Below are positions 1-5,615 of a stretch of 6,982 bases of DNA, one piece after another; position 1 is the first letter of the stretch; the number at the start of each line of letters is the position of its first letter. The position numbers and the translations under genes were made by a program. Under the pieces are notes generated by a model that made no database searches, had not been told where the DNA came from, and saw only the letters and a list, made by a program, of their open reading frames with translations. This DNA comes from CAZCDM01 sp964497475 (GTDB lineage Bacteria; Planctomycetota; Phycisphaerae; SM23-33): positions 1 through 6,982 of the forward strand of contig CAZCDM010000126.1 of the NCBI GenBank assembly GCA_964497475.1. Direction: 5' to 3'.

Positions 1-54
1 CCAGAAAGCGAAAATCCTACGCGATATCCGAATTTGAATTTTTCAAAGTACCCA

Positions 55-1878
55 TTAGTTCGTTTCAGGTTGAGGCGGGTTGAGGGGGCGGATGAACAGC
101 TCGGTCAGCTGGGCCGGGTCGACCAGGCCGGGTGCTTCGGACATCGGGCACGTGCCGCGCTGGGTCTTGGGGAAGGCGATGACGTCGCGGATCGACGGAT
201 AGCCCAGCAGGACCATCACCACGCGGTCGAGCCCCAGGGCCAGCCCGCCGTGCGGCGGGGCGCCGTACTTCAGGGCGTCCAGGAGGAAGCCGAACTTCTC
301 CTGGGCTTCGGCTTCGTCCAGGCCGATGGCGCGGAAGACGCGGCTCTGGATGTCAGGCCGATGGATACGGATGCTCCCGCCGCCCATTTCCAGGCCGTTG
401 CATACGATGTCGTACGCCCGGCTTCGGACCTCGCCGCGGGTGGCAGGGTCGTCGAGCTTTTCGAGGTCTTCCAGGGCCGGGCTGGTGAACGGGTGGTGCA
501 GGACGTCCCAGCGGTCGTGCTCGTCGGACCATTCGCACAGGGGAAAGTCGGTCACCCACAGCCATTCGAACTGGTCGGGGTCGATGAGGCCTCGGTCGGC
601 GGCGAGCTTGCAACGCAGCTCACCGAGGACGCGGCGGACGACTTTCAGCGAGTCCGAGCCGAAGCACAGCAGGTCGCCGGGCTTGGCACTGGCGCGGGCG
701 ATGAGCTCGGAGGCGATGGGCGCGAGAAACTTGGCCACGCCGGTCTCGAAGCTCTGGCCGTCTTCGGCGATCTTGGTCACAGCCATGCCGCCTGCGCCGA
801 AGCCCTTGGCCCACTCGGCCAGGCCGTCGGTTTCCTTGCGGGTCATCTCCCCGCCGCCGGGCACGCAGATGCACTGCACGGCCCCGCCGGCTTCGACGGC
901 CTTGTTGAACACGCCGAAGTCGGTCTGCCCGACGAGGTCGGATAAGTCCACCAGCTCCATGCCGAACCGCAGGTCAGGCCGATCCGACCCGAAGCGGCGC
1001 ATCGCCTCGTCGTAGGTCATCGTCGGCACGTCCTCGGGGAACGGGCGGTCGGCCAGGGCGCAGACCTCGCGGAAAATCGCGTTGGTCACGCCCATGACGT
1101 CGGCCTCGGTGACGAAGCTCATCTCCAGGTCGAGCTGCGTGAACTCCAGCTGCCGATCGGCCCGGAGGTCTTCATCGCGGAAGCAGCGGGCAACCTGGTA
1201 GTACTTGTCAATGCCGCCGACCATGAGGATCTGCTTGAACAGCTGCGGGCTCTGCGGCAGGGCGTAGAAGTGCCCCTCGTGCAGCCGACTGGGCACGAGG
1301 AAGTCGCGTGCGCCTTCCGGCGTGGAGCGGGTCAGAAACGGCGTTTCGACTTCGAGGAAGCCGGCCTCGTCGAGCACGCGCCGCATCGCCGAGGTAATGC
1401 GATGCCGCATCTGCATGGCGTGGTTCATCTCCGGCCGCCGCAGGTCTATGTAACGATACTTCAGGCGATTCTCTTCGCTGGTGGTGTGGTGCTCGTCGGG
1501 CTCGAAGGGCACGGTCTCAGAACGGTTGAGGATGGTCAGCTCATCGCAGGCCACTTCGATCTGCCCCGTAACGAGCTTGGGGTTTTCCTGCCCCTCGCCG
1601 CGAGGGCGAACCTTGCCCGCCACGGCGACGACCCACTCGTTGCGAACCGTATCGGCCAGGTCGACCACGGCGCGGGCGGCCTCGTCGCCGGCCGCGGGGG
1701 TATCGAAGACCACCTGCGTAATGCCATCACGGTCGCGCAGGTCGAAGAAGATCACGCCGCCGTGATCGCGGTAGCTGCGCACCCAGCCGCACAGGCGGAC
1801 GGGCTGGTCGACATCGTCGATGCGCAGCTGGCCGCAGGAATGGGTTCGCTTGAGAACGTCGTCGCTGTAGGTTTCCAT
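55..1878 (-). CDS. aspS: Aspartyl-tRNA synthetase, bacterial type (possibly non-discriminating)
   Basis: Cytoplasmic class II enzyme that charges tRNA(Asp) with aspartate using ATP. The 607-residue product has the usual bacterial order and length: N-terminal OB-fold anticodon-binding domain (about 13-120), catalytic core with motif 1 near 161-182, motif 2 FRDEDLRADRQLEFTQLD (233-250), a bacterial GAD insertion (about 300-425), and motif 3 GLALGLDR (545-552). YRYIDLRRPE, LPQSPQLFKQ and KFGFLLDALKYG are further family blocks. I chose Met at 1878 because homology begins there and GAGG (1885-1888) lies 6 nt upstream; the frame stays open to 2013 but the extra residues look non-coding. His39 (RDHGG) and Gly96 align with residues linked to tRNA(Asn) recognition in the non-discriminating Pseudomonas enzyme; E. 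coli has Leu and Lys there. It lies 94 bp downstream of dnaA on the same strand. Identity is near certain; the tRNA specificity is inference. Confidence 0.97.
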   Translation of the reverse strand: METYSDDVLKRTHSCGQLRIDDVDQPVRLCGWVRSYRDHGGVIFFDLRDRDGITQVVFDTPAAGDEAARAVVDLADTVRNEWVVAVAGKVRPRGEGQENPKLVTGQIEVACDELTILNRSETVPFEPDEHHTTSEENRLKYRYIDLRRPEMNHAMQMRHRITSAMRRVLDEAGFLEVETPFLTRSTPEGARDFLVPSRLHEGHFYALPQSPQLFKQILMVGGIDKYYQVARCFRDEDLRADRQLEFTQLDLEMSFVTEADVMGVTNAIFREVCALADRPFPEDVPTMTYDEAMRRFGSDRPDLRFGMELVDLSDLVGQTDFGVFNKAVEAGGAVQCICVPGGGEMTRKETDGLAEWAKGFGAGGMAVTKIAEDGQSFETGVAKFLAPIASELIARASAKPGDLLCFGSDSLKVVRRVLGELRCKLAADRGLIDPDQFEWLWVTDFPLCEWSDEHDRWDVLHHPFTSPALEDLEKLDDPATRGEVRSRAYDIVCNGLEMGGGSIRIHRPDIQSRVFRAIGLDEAEAQEKFGFLLDALKYGAPPHGGLALGLDRVVMVLLGYPSIRDVIAFPKTQRGTCPMSEAPGLVDPAQLTELFIRPLNPPQPETN

Positions 1879-1911
1879 GGGTAGCCTCACAAGAGAATCG
1901 GAAGGCCGCGC

Positions 1912-1939
1912 AGTGTAGCATACTGGCTGCGGAATGCAA
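1912..1939 (-). promoter_or_regulatory. Candidate aspS promoter (extended -10)
   Basis: On the minus strand TTGCAT (1939-1934) is followed after 16 bp by TACACT (1917-1912), with TGC directly before it (1920-1918), i.e. an extended -10 of the TGnTANNNT kind. The predicted start near 1905 would give a leader of about 27 nt before aspS. The -35 is weak (3 of 6 matches), so the call leans on the extended -10 and the position. Confidence 0.42.
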
Positions 1940-1945
1940 CCGCAG
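1927..1945 (-). other. Hairpin in the dnaA-aspS gap
   Basis: A perfect 6-bp inverted repeat, CTGCGG / CCGCAG with a 7-nt loop, lies 27 nt past the dnaA stop codon. No T-run follows, so it is not a standard intrinsic terminator. It overlaps the -35 element proposed for aspS, so it could mark the 3' end of the dnaA message or be a protein-binding dyad. A 6-bp stem can also arise by chance in such GC-rich DNA. Confidence 0.3.
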
Positions 1946-1972
1946 GGCGTCGCAAGGCGCGGCTGGCAGGGC

Positions 1973-3394
1973 TCAGAGTTGCTCTTCGAGCAGTTCCAGC
2001 AGGACGGCGGCATCGACGGCGCGTCGCCCGGCCGGCGTGGTCCACTTGACCTCTTTGCGTTTAGCCAGGAGGTCTTCCATCCGCTGGACGGCCAGGACGA
2101 CCGAGCTGTGATTCTTGCCCATGAACCGCCCGATTTCCGGAAAGCTCATCGTGGTGTGACGCCTCGCCAGGAACATCGCGACCATGCGGGCTGAGGAGAC
2201 GGCCTGCGTCCGCCGGCTGGAGTGGATATCGGCCGGGGTAATGCCAAAATAGGCCGCCACCGTCGCCTCGATATCGCCCAGGGTCGTCGCGCTGTCGCTG
2301 CGGGCGAGGTCGTCGGCCAGGGCGTCGCGCGCCAGGGCAAGGCTCACCGTGCCACCCTCGAGACCAGCCAGGGCCGAGAGCTTCACCAGCGTGCCCTCCA
2401 TCTCGCGCACCGAGCCGCGCAGATGACGCACGAGATATTCCATGACGTCGTCGGGCAGGGCGACGTTGGCGGTGCGGGCCTTGGCTTCCAGCAGGGCCCG
2501 GCGGGTGATCTCATCCGGCGTGTCGATTTTCACGACCAGCCCGGCCAGGAATCGGCTGACGAGCTGCTCGTGAAGATCGCCCACAAGCCTCGGATGAGCG
2601 TCAGAAGCGAGAATGACCTTTCGCCCGGCGGTGGCGATGGCATTGTAGGTGTGAAGGAACTCATCCTGCGTGGCGCGCTTGGCCGCGAGGAAGTGCACAT
2701 CGTCAATGGCCAGGAGGTCCAGATTGCGATAGCGCTGGCGGAACTCGTCGGCCTGCTTGTTCTTCAGCGAGAAGATGAACTCGTTGGTGAACTGCTCGCC
2801 GGTGACGTAGCGGCAGCGGAACTCGCGCCCGGCGTTTCGGCCCTGGGCGGCGTAGGCCTGGCAGATGCCCTGCAGCAGGTGCGTCTTGCCGACGCCGCAC
2901 GAGCCGTGGATGAACAACTGGGCCGGGCTGCTGGCCCCACCACCGGCTACGGCGATGGCCGAGGAGTACGCCAGCTTGTTGCTCGCGCCGACGACGAAGT
3001 CTTCCAGGCGGTACTTCAGCGAGGCCGGCGGCTGGGGGCTGGACTGACGGGTGCGCCCCTGGCGCGTGCGCTGGACGAGCTCGGCCTGGCGGTCGAGGTC
3101 CCGCGTGGTGCATTCCGAGGAAAGGTTCGAGTCGACGGCGACGACGACCGGCAGGGTCTGGCCGGTGTGGGTGAGGACGGCACCGGCGAGGGGTTCGGCG
3201 AAGTGCTGCTCGACCCAGTTGGCCACGAAGGGGTTGGGCACGGCGACTTTGCAATGGCCGTCTTCGAGGCTCACCTTCGTGCCATGCTTGAACCAGGCGT
3301 TGAACTTCTGAGGCCCGATGGCAGCTTGGAGGGCGGATAAAATGTCTCGCACCGGGGCATGCTCGGCGCGCACGGATTCTGCGGCGTTGGTCAT
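1973..3394 (-). CDS. dnaA: Chromosomal replication initiator protein DnaA
   Basis: AAA+ ATPase that binds DnaA boxes, melts oriC and loads the replicative helicase. The 473-residue product shows all four domains. Domain I (about 12-90) has the FNAWF block; a short linker domain II spans about 92-125. Domain III has Walker A GSCGVGKT (164-171), Walker B LLAIDDVHFL (227-236), sensor I around ILASD (261-265) and LVSRF with the putative arginine finger Arg281. Domain IV (about 370-473) is the helix-turn-helix, with the signature stretch FPEIGRFMG and KNHSSVV (418-433). I chose Met at 3394 because domain I begins a few residues later; TGGGA (3403-3407) is a weak Shine-Dalgarno 8 nt away. The frame is open up to 3607, but that stretch contains the hairpin and promoter and has no DnaA-like sequence. 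The gene adjoins a DnaA-box region and is followed by aspS rather than dnaN. Confidence 0.97.
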   Translation of the reverse strand: MTNAAESVRAEHAPVRDILSALQAAIGPQKFNAWFKHGTKVSLEDGHCKVAVPNPFVANWVEQHFAEPLAGAVLTHTGQTLPVVVAVDSNLSSECTTRDLDRQAELVQRTRQGRTRQSSPQPPASLKYRLEDFVVGASNKLAYSSAIAVAGGGASSPAQLFIHGSCGVGKTHLLQGICQAYAAQGRNAGREFRCRYVTGEQFTNEFIFSLKNKQADEFRQRYRNLDLLAIDDVHFLAAKRATQDEFLHTYNAIATAGRKVILASDAHPRLVGDLHEQLVSRFLAGLVVKIDTPDEITRRALLEAKARTANVALPDDVMEYLVRHLRGSVREMEGTLVKLSALAGLEGGTVSLALARDALADDLARSDSATTLGDIEATVAAYFGITPADIHSSRRTQAVSSARMVAMFLARRHTTMSFPEIGRFMGKNHSSVVLAVQRMEDLLAKRKEVKWTTPAGRRAVDAAVLLELLEEQL

Positions 3395-3412
3395 GTTCCA
3401 ATTCCCAGCTGG

Positions 3413-3430
3413 TCTCCGGCAAGCCGGAGA
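3413..3430 (-). promoter_or_regulatory. Hairpin in the dnaA leader
   Basis: TCTCCGGC and GCCGGAGA form a perfect 8-bp inverted repeat around a 2-nt centre. The pairing can extend by 3 bp (AGC with GCT) past a two-base bulge. It ends 18 nt before the dnaA start, just upstream of the weak TGGGA ribosome site, so in the mRNA it would form a stable stem next to the initiation region. It could tune dnaA translation or message stability. As DNA it could be a binding dyad. The role is inference. Confidence 0.45.
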
Positions 3431-3606
3431 AGCACCTTTTTGCAACACGCCGAAGCACCGCCCGAGCGTCGCCCGAGTCGATTCCTCCGCCCGGGCCAGG
3501 CCATGCCGCTTCGTGTTTTCATCCCGGCCGATCGGACCACCGACCGACCGCAAGAGACGATCCATCCATCGCGATTCGCCTCTCGCTCCTGCATGTAACA
3601 CACCCA

Positions 3607-3635
3607 AATGTAGAGGTGGAAAAACCTGCGGTCAA
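3607..3635 (-). promoter_or_regulatory. Candidate dnaA promoter
   Basis: On the minus strand TTGACC (3635-3630) and TACATT (3612-3607) are separated by 17 bp; they match the sigma70 elements at 5 of 6 and 4 of 6 positions. The predicted start near 3600 gives a leader of about 205 nt. The perfect DnaA box ends 19 bp upstream of the -35, and a DnaA-box-like TTTTCCACC lies inside the spacer. This layout would suit DnaA feedback on its own gene. Confidence 0.5.
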
Positions 3636-3654
3636 GACGAATCCGCCGGAATAG

Positions 3655-3663
3655 TTATCCACA
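3655..3663 (+). promoter_or_regulatory. DnaA box, perfect consensus
   Basis: TTATCCACA is identical to the strong E. coli R1-type DnaA box. It sits 261 bp upstream of the dnaA start codon, in a non-coding AT-rich stretch. An exact 9-mer could occur by chance, but its place next to dnaA makes real DnaA binding likely. Confidence 0.75.
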
Positions 3664-3721
3664 TCGCTAAAGCATCTGAAGACAATGAACTTGCCCGCGA
3701 AAAAAAACTTCCATTCACAAT

Positions 3722-4654
3722 CTATTCACATTTACCCTTATCCGATGTCGTTTTCAGCCTTGTAAAACAGAGTCTTCGTGAGGTTTCGTAGAATCCGAAC
3801 GACTCATACAGCCGCAACGCGGGGGTGTTGTTCGAGTCGGCCGCGAGCCTCAACTGCACGCGGCTATCCTGCTGTGCACTGCAGGCGGCCTGGCTCAGCA
3901 AAGCCCGGCCGAGCCCCGCCCGACGGGCCCGCGGCACGACGCCCATGTAGACCACCTCGGCGGCGTAATCCTGCACGGAACGATTCACCAGCACGCAGCC
4001 AACCGGCCCGGCGTCATCCTCGGCCAGCCACCACCAGCGCGGCTCGTAAATGCCCGTGAACCGATGCGACGCCAGCACGTCCCGAATCTCCCGCCGCCCA
4101 GCCAGGTCGGGACAATCCTGCGTGTCCTGGTAGGTCTGCGGCAGCAGATCGATCAGGACCGACTCGGAAACCGCCGGAGCATTGACGAACCGCCAAGGCC
4201 CGGTCGGGGGCTCGGCCGTGCGATCATGCAGGTCGCACTGCAGGTAGACCAGCTCGGCCAGGGGCGTAAACCCCGCCGCACGCAGCAGCGCCTTTTCCTG
4301 GTTCATGCCCGGCTCGAGGACCGCCTGGATCATGCTCGCCCCGCCCGCAAAGGCCTCCCCCATCGCCCGGTTCAGCAGGTCGATCATCACCTCGTGGTCG
4401 GCTCCGGGCGCATCGGGCGGGTTGAGATACGCAAAGCCCACCTGCCCCGGCGAGCTGAGCACCAGCACCACCCCGCGGATGCCGCGCCCCTGCCGCGCCC
4501 AGAGGAACACCCCTGGGGCCGAGTCGCTTTTGTGGAGGCTATCCAGCAGCGACCGCGCGCGAGACTCCAGCCTCCCGGCGCGACGCGTGCCGCCCACGAG
4601 GTAGCGCATGGCGGCGAGATGTTTTCGCCGCGGGACTGGTCCGATCCGTAGCAT
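3722..4654 (-). CDS. GNAT-family N-acetyltransferase with a second, degenerate GNAT-like half
   Basis: Predicted cytoplasmic acetyl-CoA-dependent acyltransferase; substrate unknown. The C-terminal half (about 153-300 of 310 residues) carries the GNAT signature: motif A VVPRARRAGLGRALL (239-253) with the RRxGLG pyrophosphate-binding turn, preceded by VVYMG, then motif B NNTPALRLYESFGFYE (275-290). The N-terminal half (about 45-142) resembles another GNAT fold: a strand pair at GVVLVLSS and GFAYLNPP, a helix at 88-103, and an ending ALLRAAGFTPLAELVYLQCDL (122-142) like the usual GNAT tail. It lacks a clear RxxGxG turn, so this half is probably inactive. Tandem layouts of this kind occur in mycothiol synthase-type enzymes, but I cannot assign that function. 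The start at 4654 has no good Shine-Dalgarno; Met16 is an alternative. The gene ends beside the DnaA-box region and points towards dnaA. Confidence 0.85.
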   Translation of the reverse strand: MLRIGPVPRRKHLAAMRYLVGGTRRAGRLESRARSLLDSLHKSDSAPGVFLWARQGRGIRGVVLVLSSPGQVGFAYLNPPDAPGADHEVMIDLLNRAMGEAFAGGASMIQAVLEPGMNQEKALLRAAGFTPLAELVYLQCDLHDRTAEPPTGPWRFVNAPAVSESVLIDLLPQTYQDTQDCPDLAGRREIRDVLASHRFTGIYEPRWWWLAEDDAGPVGCVLVNRSVQDYAAEVVYMGVVPRARRAGLGRALLSQAACSAQQDSRVQLRLAADSNNTPALRLYESFGFYETSRRLCFTRLKTTSDKGKCE

Positions 4655-4663
4655 CTGTCCGAA

Positions 4664-4669
4664 AGTATA
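4664..4669 (-). promoter_or_regulatory. Possible -10 element of the acetyltransferase gene
   Basis: TATACT on the minus strand matches the sigma70 -10 at 5 of 6 positions and sits 9 nt before the start codon. No acceptable -35 is seen at 16-18 bp. If real, transcription would start within a few bases of the ATG at 4654, giving a nearly leaderless message, which would fit the missing Shine-Dalgarno. Confidence 0.3.
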
Positions 4670-4726
4670 CTAGGAAATCCGCGAAATGGAACGTCCCGAG
4701 CGTACGTCCGGGCCAGCCGCGATCCG

Positions 4727-4755
4727 TTGACATTTCACCCGGCCCGGCGTATGCT
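4727..4755 (+). promoter_or_regulatory. Strong sigma70-like promoter of the secreted-protein gene
   Basis: A perfect TTGACA (4727-4732) is followed after exactly 17 bp by TATGCT (4750-4755), which matches 4 of 6. The start should fall near 4762, leaving a leader of about 41 nt that contains a 6-bp hairpin and a good ribosome site. It lies in the 148-bp divergent gap with the acetyltransferase gene. Confidence 0.75.
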
Positions 4756-4768
4756 GGGTCCTTGCACA

Positions 4769-4785
4769 TCCGGCCCGAAGCCGGA
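4769..4785 (+). promoter_or_regulatory. Leader hairpin before the secreted-protein gene
   Basis: TCCGGC (4769-4774) pairs with GCCGGA (4780-4785) around the 5-nt loop CCGAA. It starts a few bases after the predicted transcription start and ends 6 nt before AGGAG. It may act as a 5' stabilising stem; chance is also possible. Confidence 0.35.
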
Positions 4786-4791
4786 CCACAC

Positions 4792-4796
4792 AGGAG
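4792..4796 (+). promoter_or_regulatory. Ribosome binding site of the secreted-protein gene
   Basis: AGGAG lies 6 nt before the ATG at 4803 and fixes that start. It is one of the two clear Shine-Dalgarno sites on the plus strand here, in contrast to obg. Confidence 0.7.
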
Positions 4797-4802
4797 TACA
4801 CA

Positions 4803-5486
4803 ATGAACATCCGTCCTGCCAATGTGACTATCGTGCTGATGAGCCTTGTTCTGGCCGGTGGAGCCCTTCTGCTGCCCAGCCCGGCCGTGACCGCCCCGCA
4901 GGCCTACGAGGTCTCCGAGGAATGGCAACTCGATGTCGAACTCGGCCAGCCCCGCGCCATCTACGTCAGCGTGCCCGGCCAGGACCGCCCCGTGCTCTAC
5001 TGGTTCCTGCCCTTTACCGTCACCAACCGCACGGGCGAGGACCAGCTCTTCGTGCCGGAAATCTCGCTCTACACCAACACCGGCCAGCTCCTTCGCGCCG
5101 GGGCCGGCGTGAACCCGGCCGCCTTCCAGAAGATCAAGAAAATCTACAACAACCCGCTGCTGCAGGATGTCATGGGGCTGACGGGCAAGATTCTCCAGGG
5201 AGCCGACAACGCCAAAGATGGCGTGGCGATCTTCTCGAACTTCGACCCCGAAGCAACCTCCTTCACCATCTTCTTCGGCGGGCTCAGCGGCGATACCGTC
5301 ACCATCAAGCTGCCCTCGCCGGTCAAGGTCCAGGTCGTCAAGCCCGACGGTACGACCCAAACCGTCACCCGCGACCGCGTGACCCTCGCCAAAACCCTCC
5401 AGCTGCAGTACAGCCTCGCCGTCGGGCCCAACAGCCGAGGCAATGCAAAACCCCAGCTGCTGCGACGCGACTGGATCATGCGGTAA
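4803..5486 (+). CDS. Secreted protein of unknown function, probably planctomycete-specific
   Basis: I cannot assign a function. The 227-residue product starts with a likely Sec signal peptide: a short basic N-region (MNIR), a hydrophobic core at about 8-24, and possible cleavage after Ala28 or Ala31. There is no lipobox and I see no cysteine. The mature part looks beta-rich. It contains PVLYWFLPFTVTNRTG (63-78), a strand pattern typical of small immunoglobulin-like folds, then ILQGADNAKDGVAIF (130-144), FDPEATSFTIFFGGLSG (147-163), KTLQLQYSL (197-205) and a C-terminal RRDWIMR. I recall similar blocks (YW..P.TVTN.TG, LLQG.DNA, GLSG, W.MR) in hypothetical proteins of planctomycetes, but I cannot check this. 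A strong promoter and good ribosome site suggest real, perhaps high, expression. No clear terminator follows, so transcripts may run on into rpmA. Confidence 0.85.
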   Translation: MNIRPANVTIVLMSLVLAGGALLLPSPAVTAPQAYEVSEEWQLDVELGQPRAIYVSVPGQDRPVLYWFLPFTVTNRTGEDQLFVPEISLYTNTGQLLRAGAGVNPAAFQKIKKIYNNPLLQDVMGLTGKILQGADNAKDGVAIFSNFDPEATSFTIFFGGLSGDTVTIKLPSPVKVQVVKPDGTTQTVTRDRVTLAKTLQLQYSLAVGPNSRGNAKPQLLRRDWIMR

Positions 5487-5517
5487 GCGACCCGCCTTCT
5501 TTAGAGGTCAAATCGGC

Positions 5518-5546
5518 TTGACAGACCCCCGGGCTTTCGGTATAAT
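5518..5546 (+). promoter_or_regulatory. Perfect-consensus sigma70 promoter of rpmA
   Basis: TTGACA (5518-5523), a 17-bp spacer and TATAAT (5541-5546) match the consensus at all 12 positions. The predicted start near 5553 gives a leader of about 63 nt. The -35 begins 32 bp after the stop codon of the upstream gene, so rpmA need not depend on read-through. Confidence 0.88.
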
Positions 5547-5560
5547 TCCCGGTTCCTCGT

Positions 5561-5578
5561 CGCGGGCCGATTCCCGCG
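5561..5578 (+). promoter_or_regulatory. Hairpin in the rpmA leader
   Basis: CGCGGG (5561-5566) and CCCGCG (5573-5578) form a perfect 6-bp GC stem with the 6-nt loop CCGATT. A longer alternative pairing joins GTCGC (5559-5563) with GCGAC (5584-5588). It lies about 8 nt after the predicted transcription start. Leaders of ribosomal protein genes are often control targets, but nothing here identifies a known element. Confidence 0.4.
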
Positions 5579-5602
5579 GCACTGCGACAGTCCACAAGAT
5601 AT

Positions 5603-5608
5603 AAGGAG
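5603..5608 (+). promoter_or_regulatory. Ribosome binding site of rpmA
   Basis: AAGGAG is a full-strength Shine-Dalgarno, 7 nt before the ATG at 5616. Confidence 0.8.
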
Positions 5609-5615
5609 CGATCCT

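Larger units (their letters stand above)
3395..3721. other. 327-bp non-coding region between the acetyltransferase gene and dnaA
   Basis: No convincing gene lies here. From dnaA outwards it holds the weak dnaA ribosome site, the leader hairpin (3413-3430), a GC-rich leader of about 200 nt with an 8-bp direct repeat CGCCCGAG at 3459 and 3470, the candidate dnaA promoter (3607-3635), a perfect DnaA box (3655-3663), an A8 run (3700-3707) and the first of two ATTCACA repeats (3713-3719). Base content changes along it: 3661-3720 is 60% A+T by hand count, against about 22% in a sampled dnaA line (2281-2340). Confidence 0.8.
3600..3747. other. Candidate replication origin (oriC) / DnaA-binding region
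   Basis: Three features support this: the position directly upstream of dnaA, a perfect DnaA box at 3655-3663, and a 120-bp block (3661-3780) that is 60% A+T in a chromosome of about 65% G+C. Relaxed box-like sites are CTATTCACA (3722-3730), CCATTCACA (3711-3719), TTATCCGAT (3738-3746) and, on the minus strand, TTTTCCACC (3623-3615). Only one box is perfect and the others differ from TTATNCACA by one to three bases, so this may be only an autoregulatory site with oriC elsewhere. The right end runs into the 3' end of the acetyltransferase gene. Confidence 0.5.

Noticed and set aside
33..47. TTTGAA-TTT-TTCAAA inverted repeat after aspS as a terminator
   Set aside because: The stem is only 6 bp and AT-rich, lies upstream of no clear T-run on the minus strand, and is too weak to call.
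34..945. 303-codon plus-strand open frame opposite aspS
   Set aside because: It is antisense to the C-terminal two-fifths or so of a clear AspRS gene, and its translation is low in complexity and unlike any known family. Such frames are expected in GC-rich DNA.
1879..2013. N-terminal extension of AspRS to a Met at 2013
   Set aside because: It would overlap the dnaA 3' end and contains no family sequence; GAGG 6 nt before 1878 supports the shorter form.
2222..3340. 372-codon plus-strand open frame opposite dnaA
   Set aside because: It lies wholly antisense to conserved DnaA domains, has no ribosome site, and its composition mirrors the third-position bias of dnaA.
3395..3607. N-terminal extension of DnaA to a Met at 3607
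   Set aside because: The added 71 residues do not look like DnaA, have arginine-rich shadow composition, and cover the leader hairpin; the proposed promoter lies at its far end. Domain I starts properly after Met at 3394.
3700..3707. A8 run (T8 on the minus strand) as terminator of the acetyltransferase gene
   Set aside because: No stem precedes the T-run on the minus strand.
3400..4654. GC-skew switch as support for an origin
   Set aside because: Hand counts of sampled lines give G above C on the plus strand in dnaA and C above G from about 3420 onwards. However, the sign is opposite to a usual origin and lines in aspS are mixed, so a window this short cannot decide.
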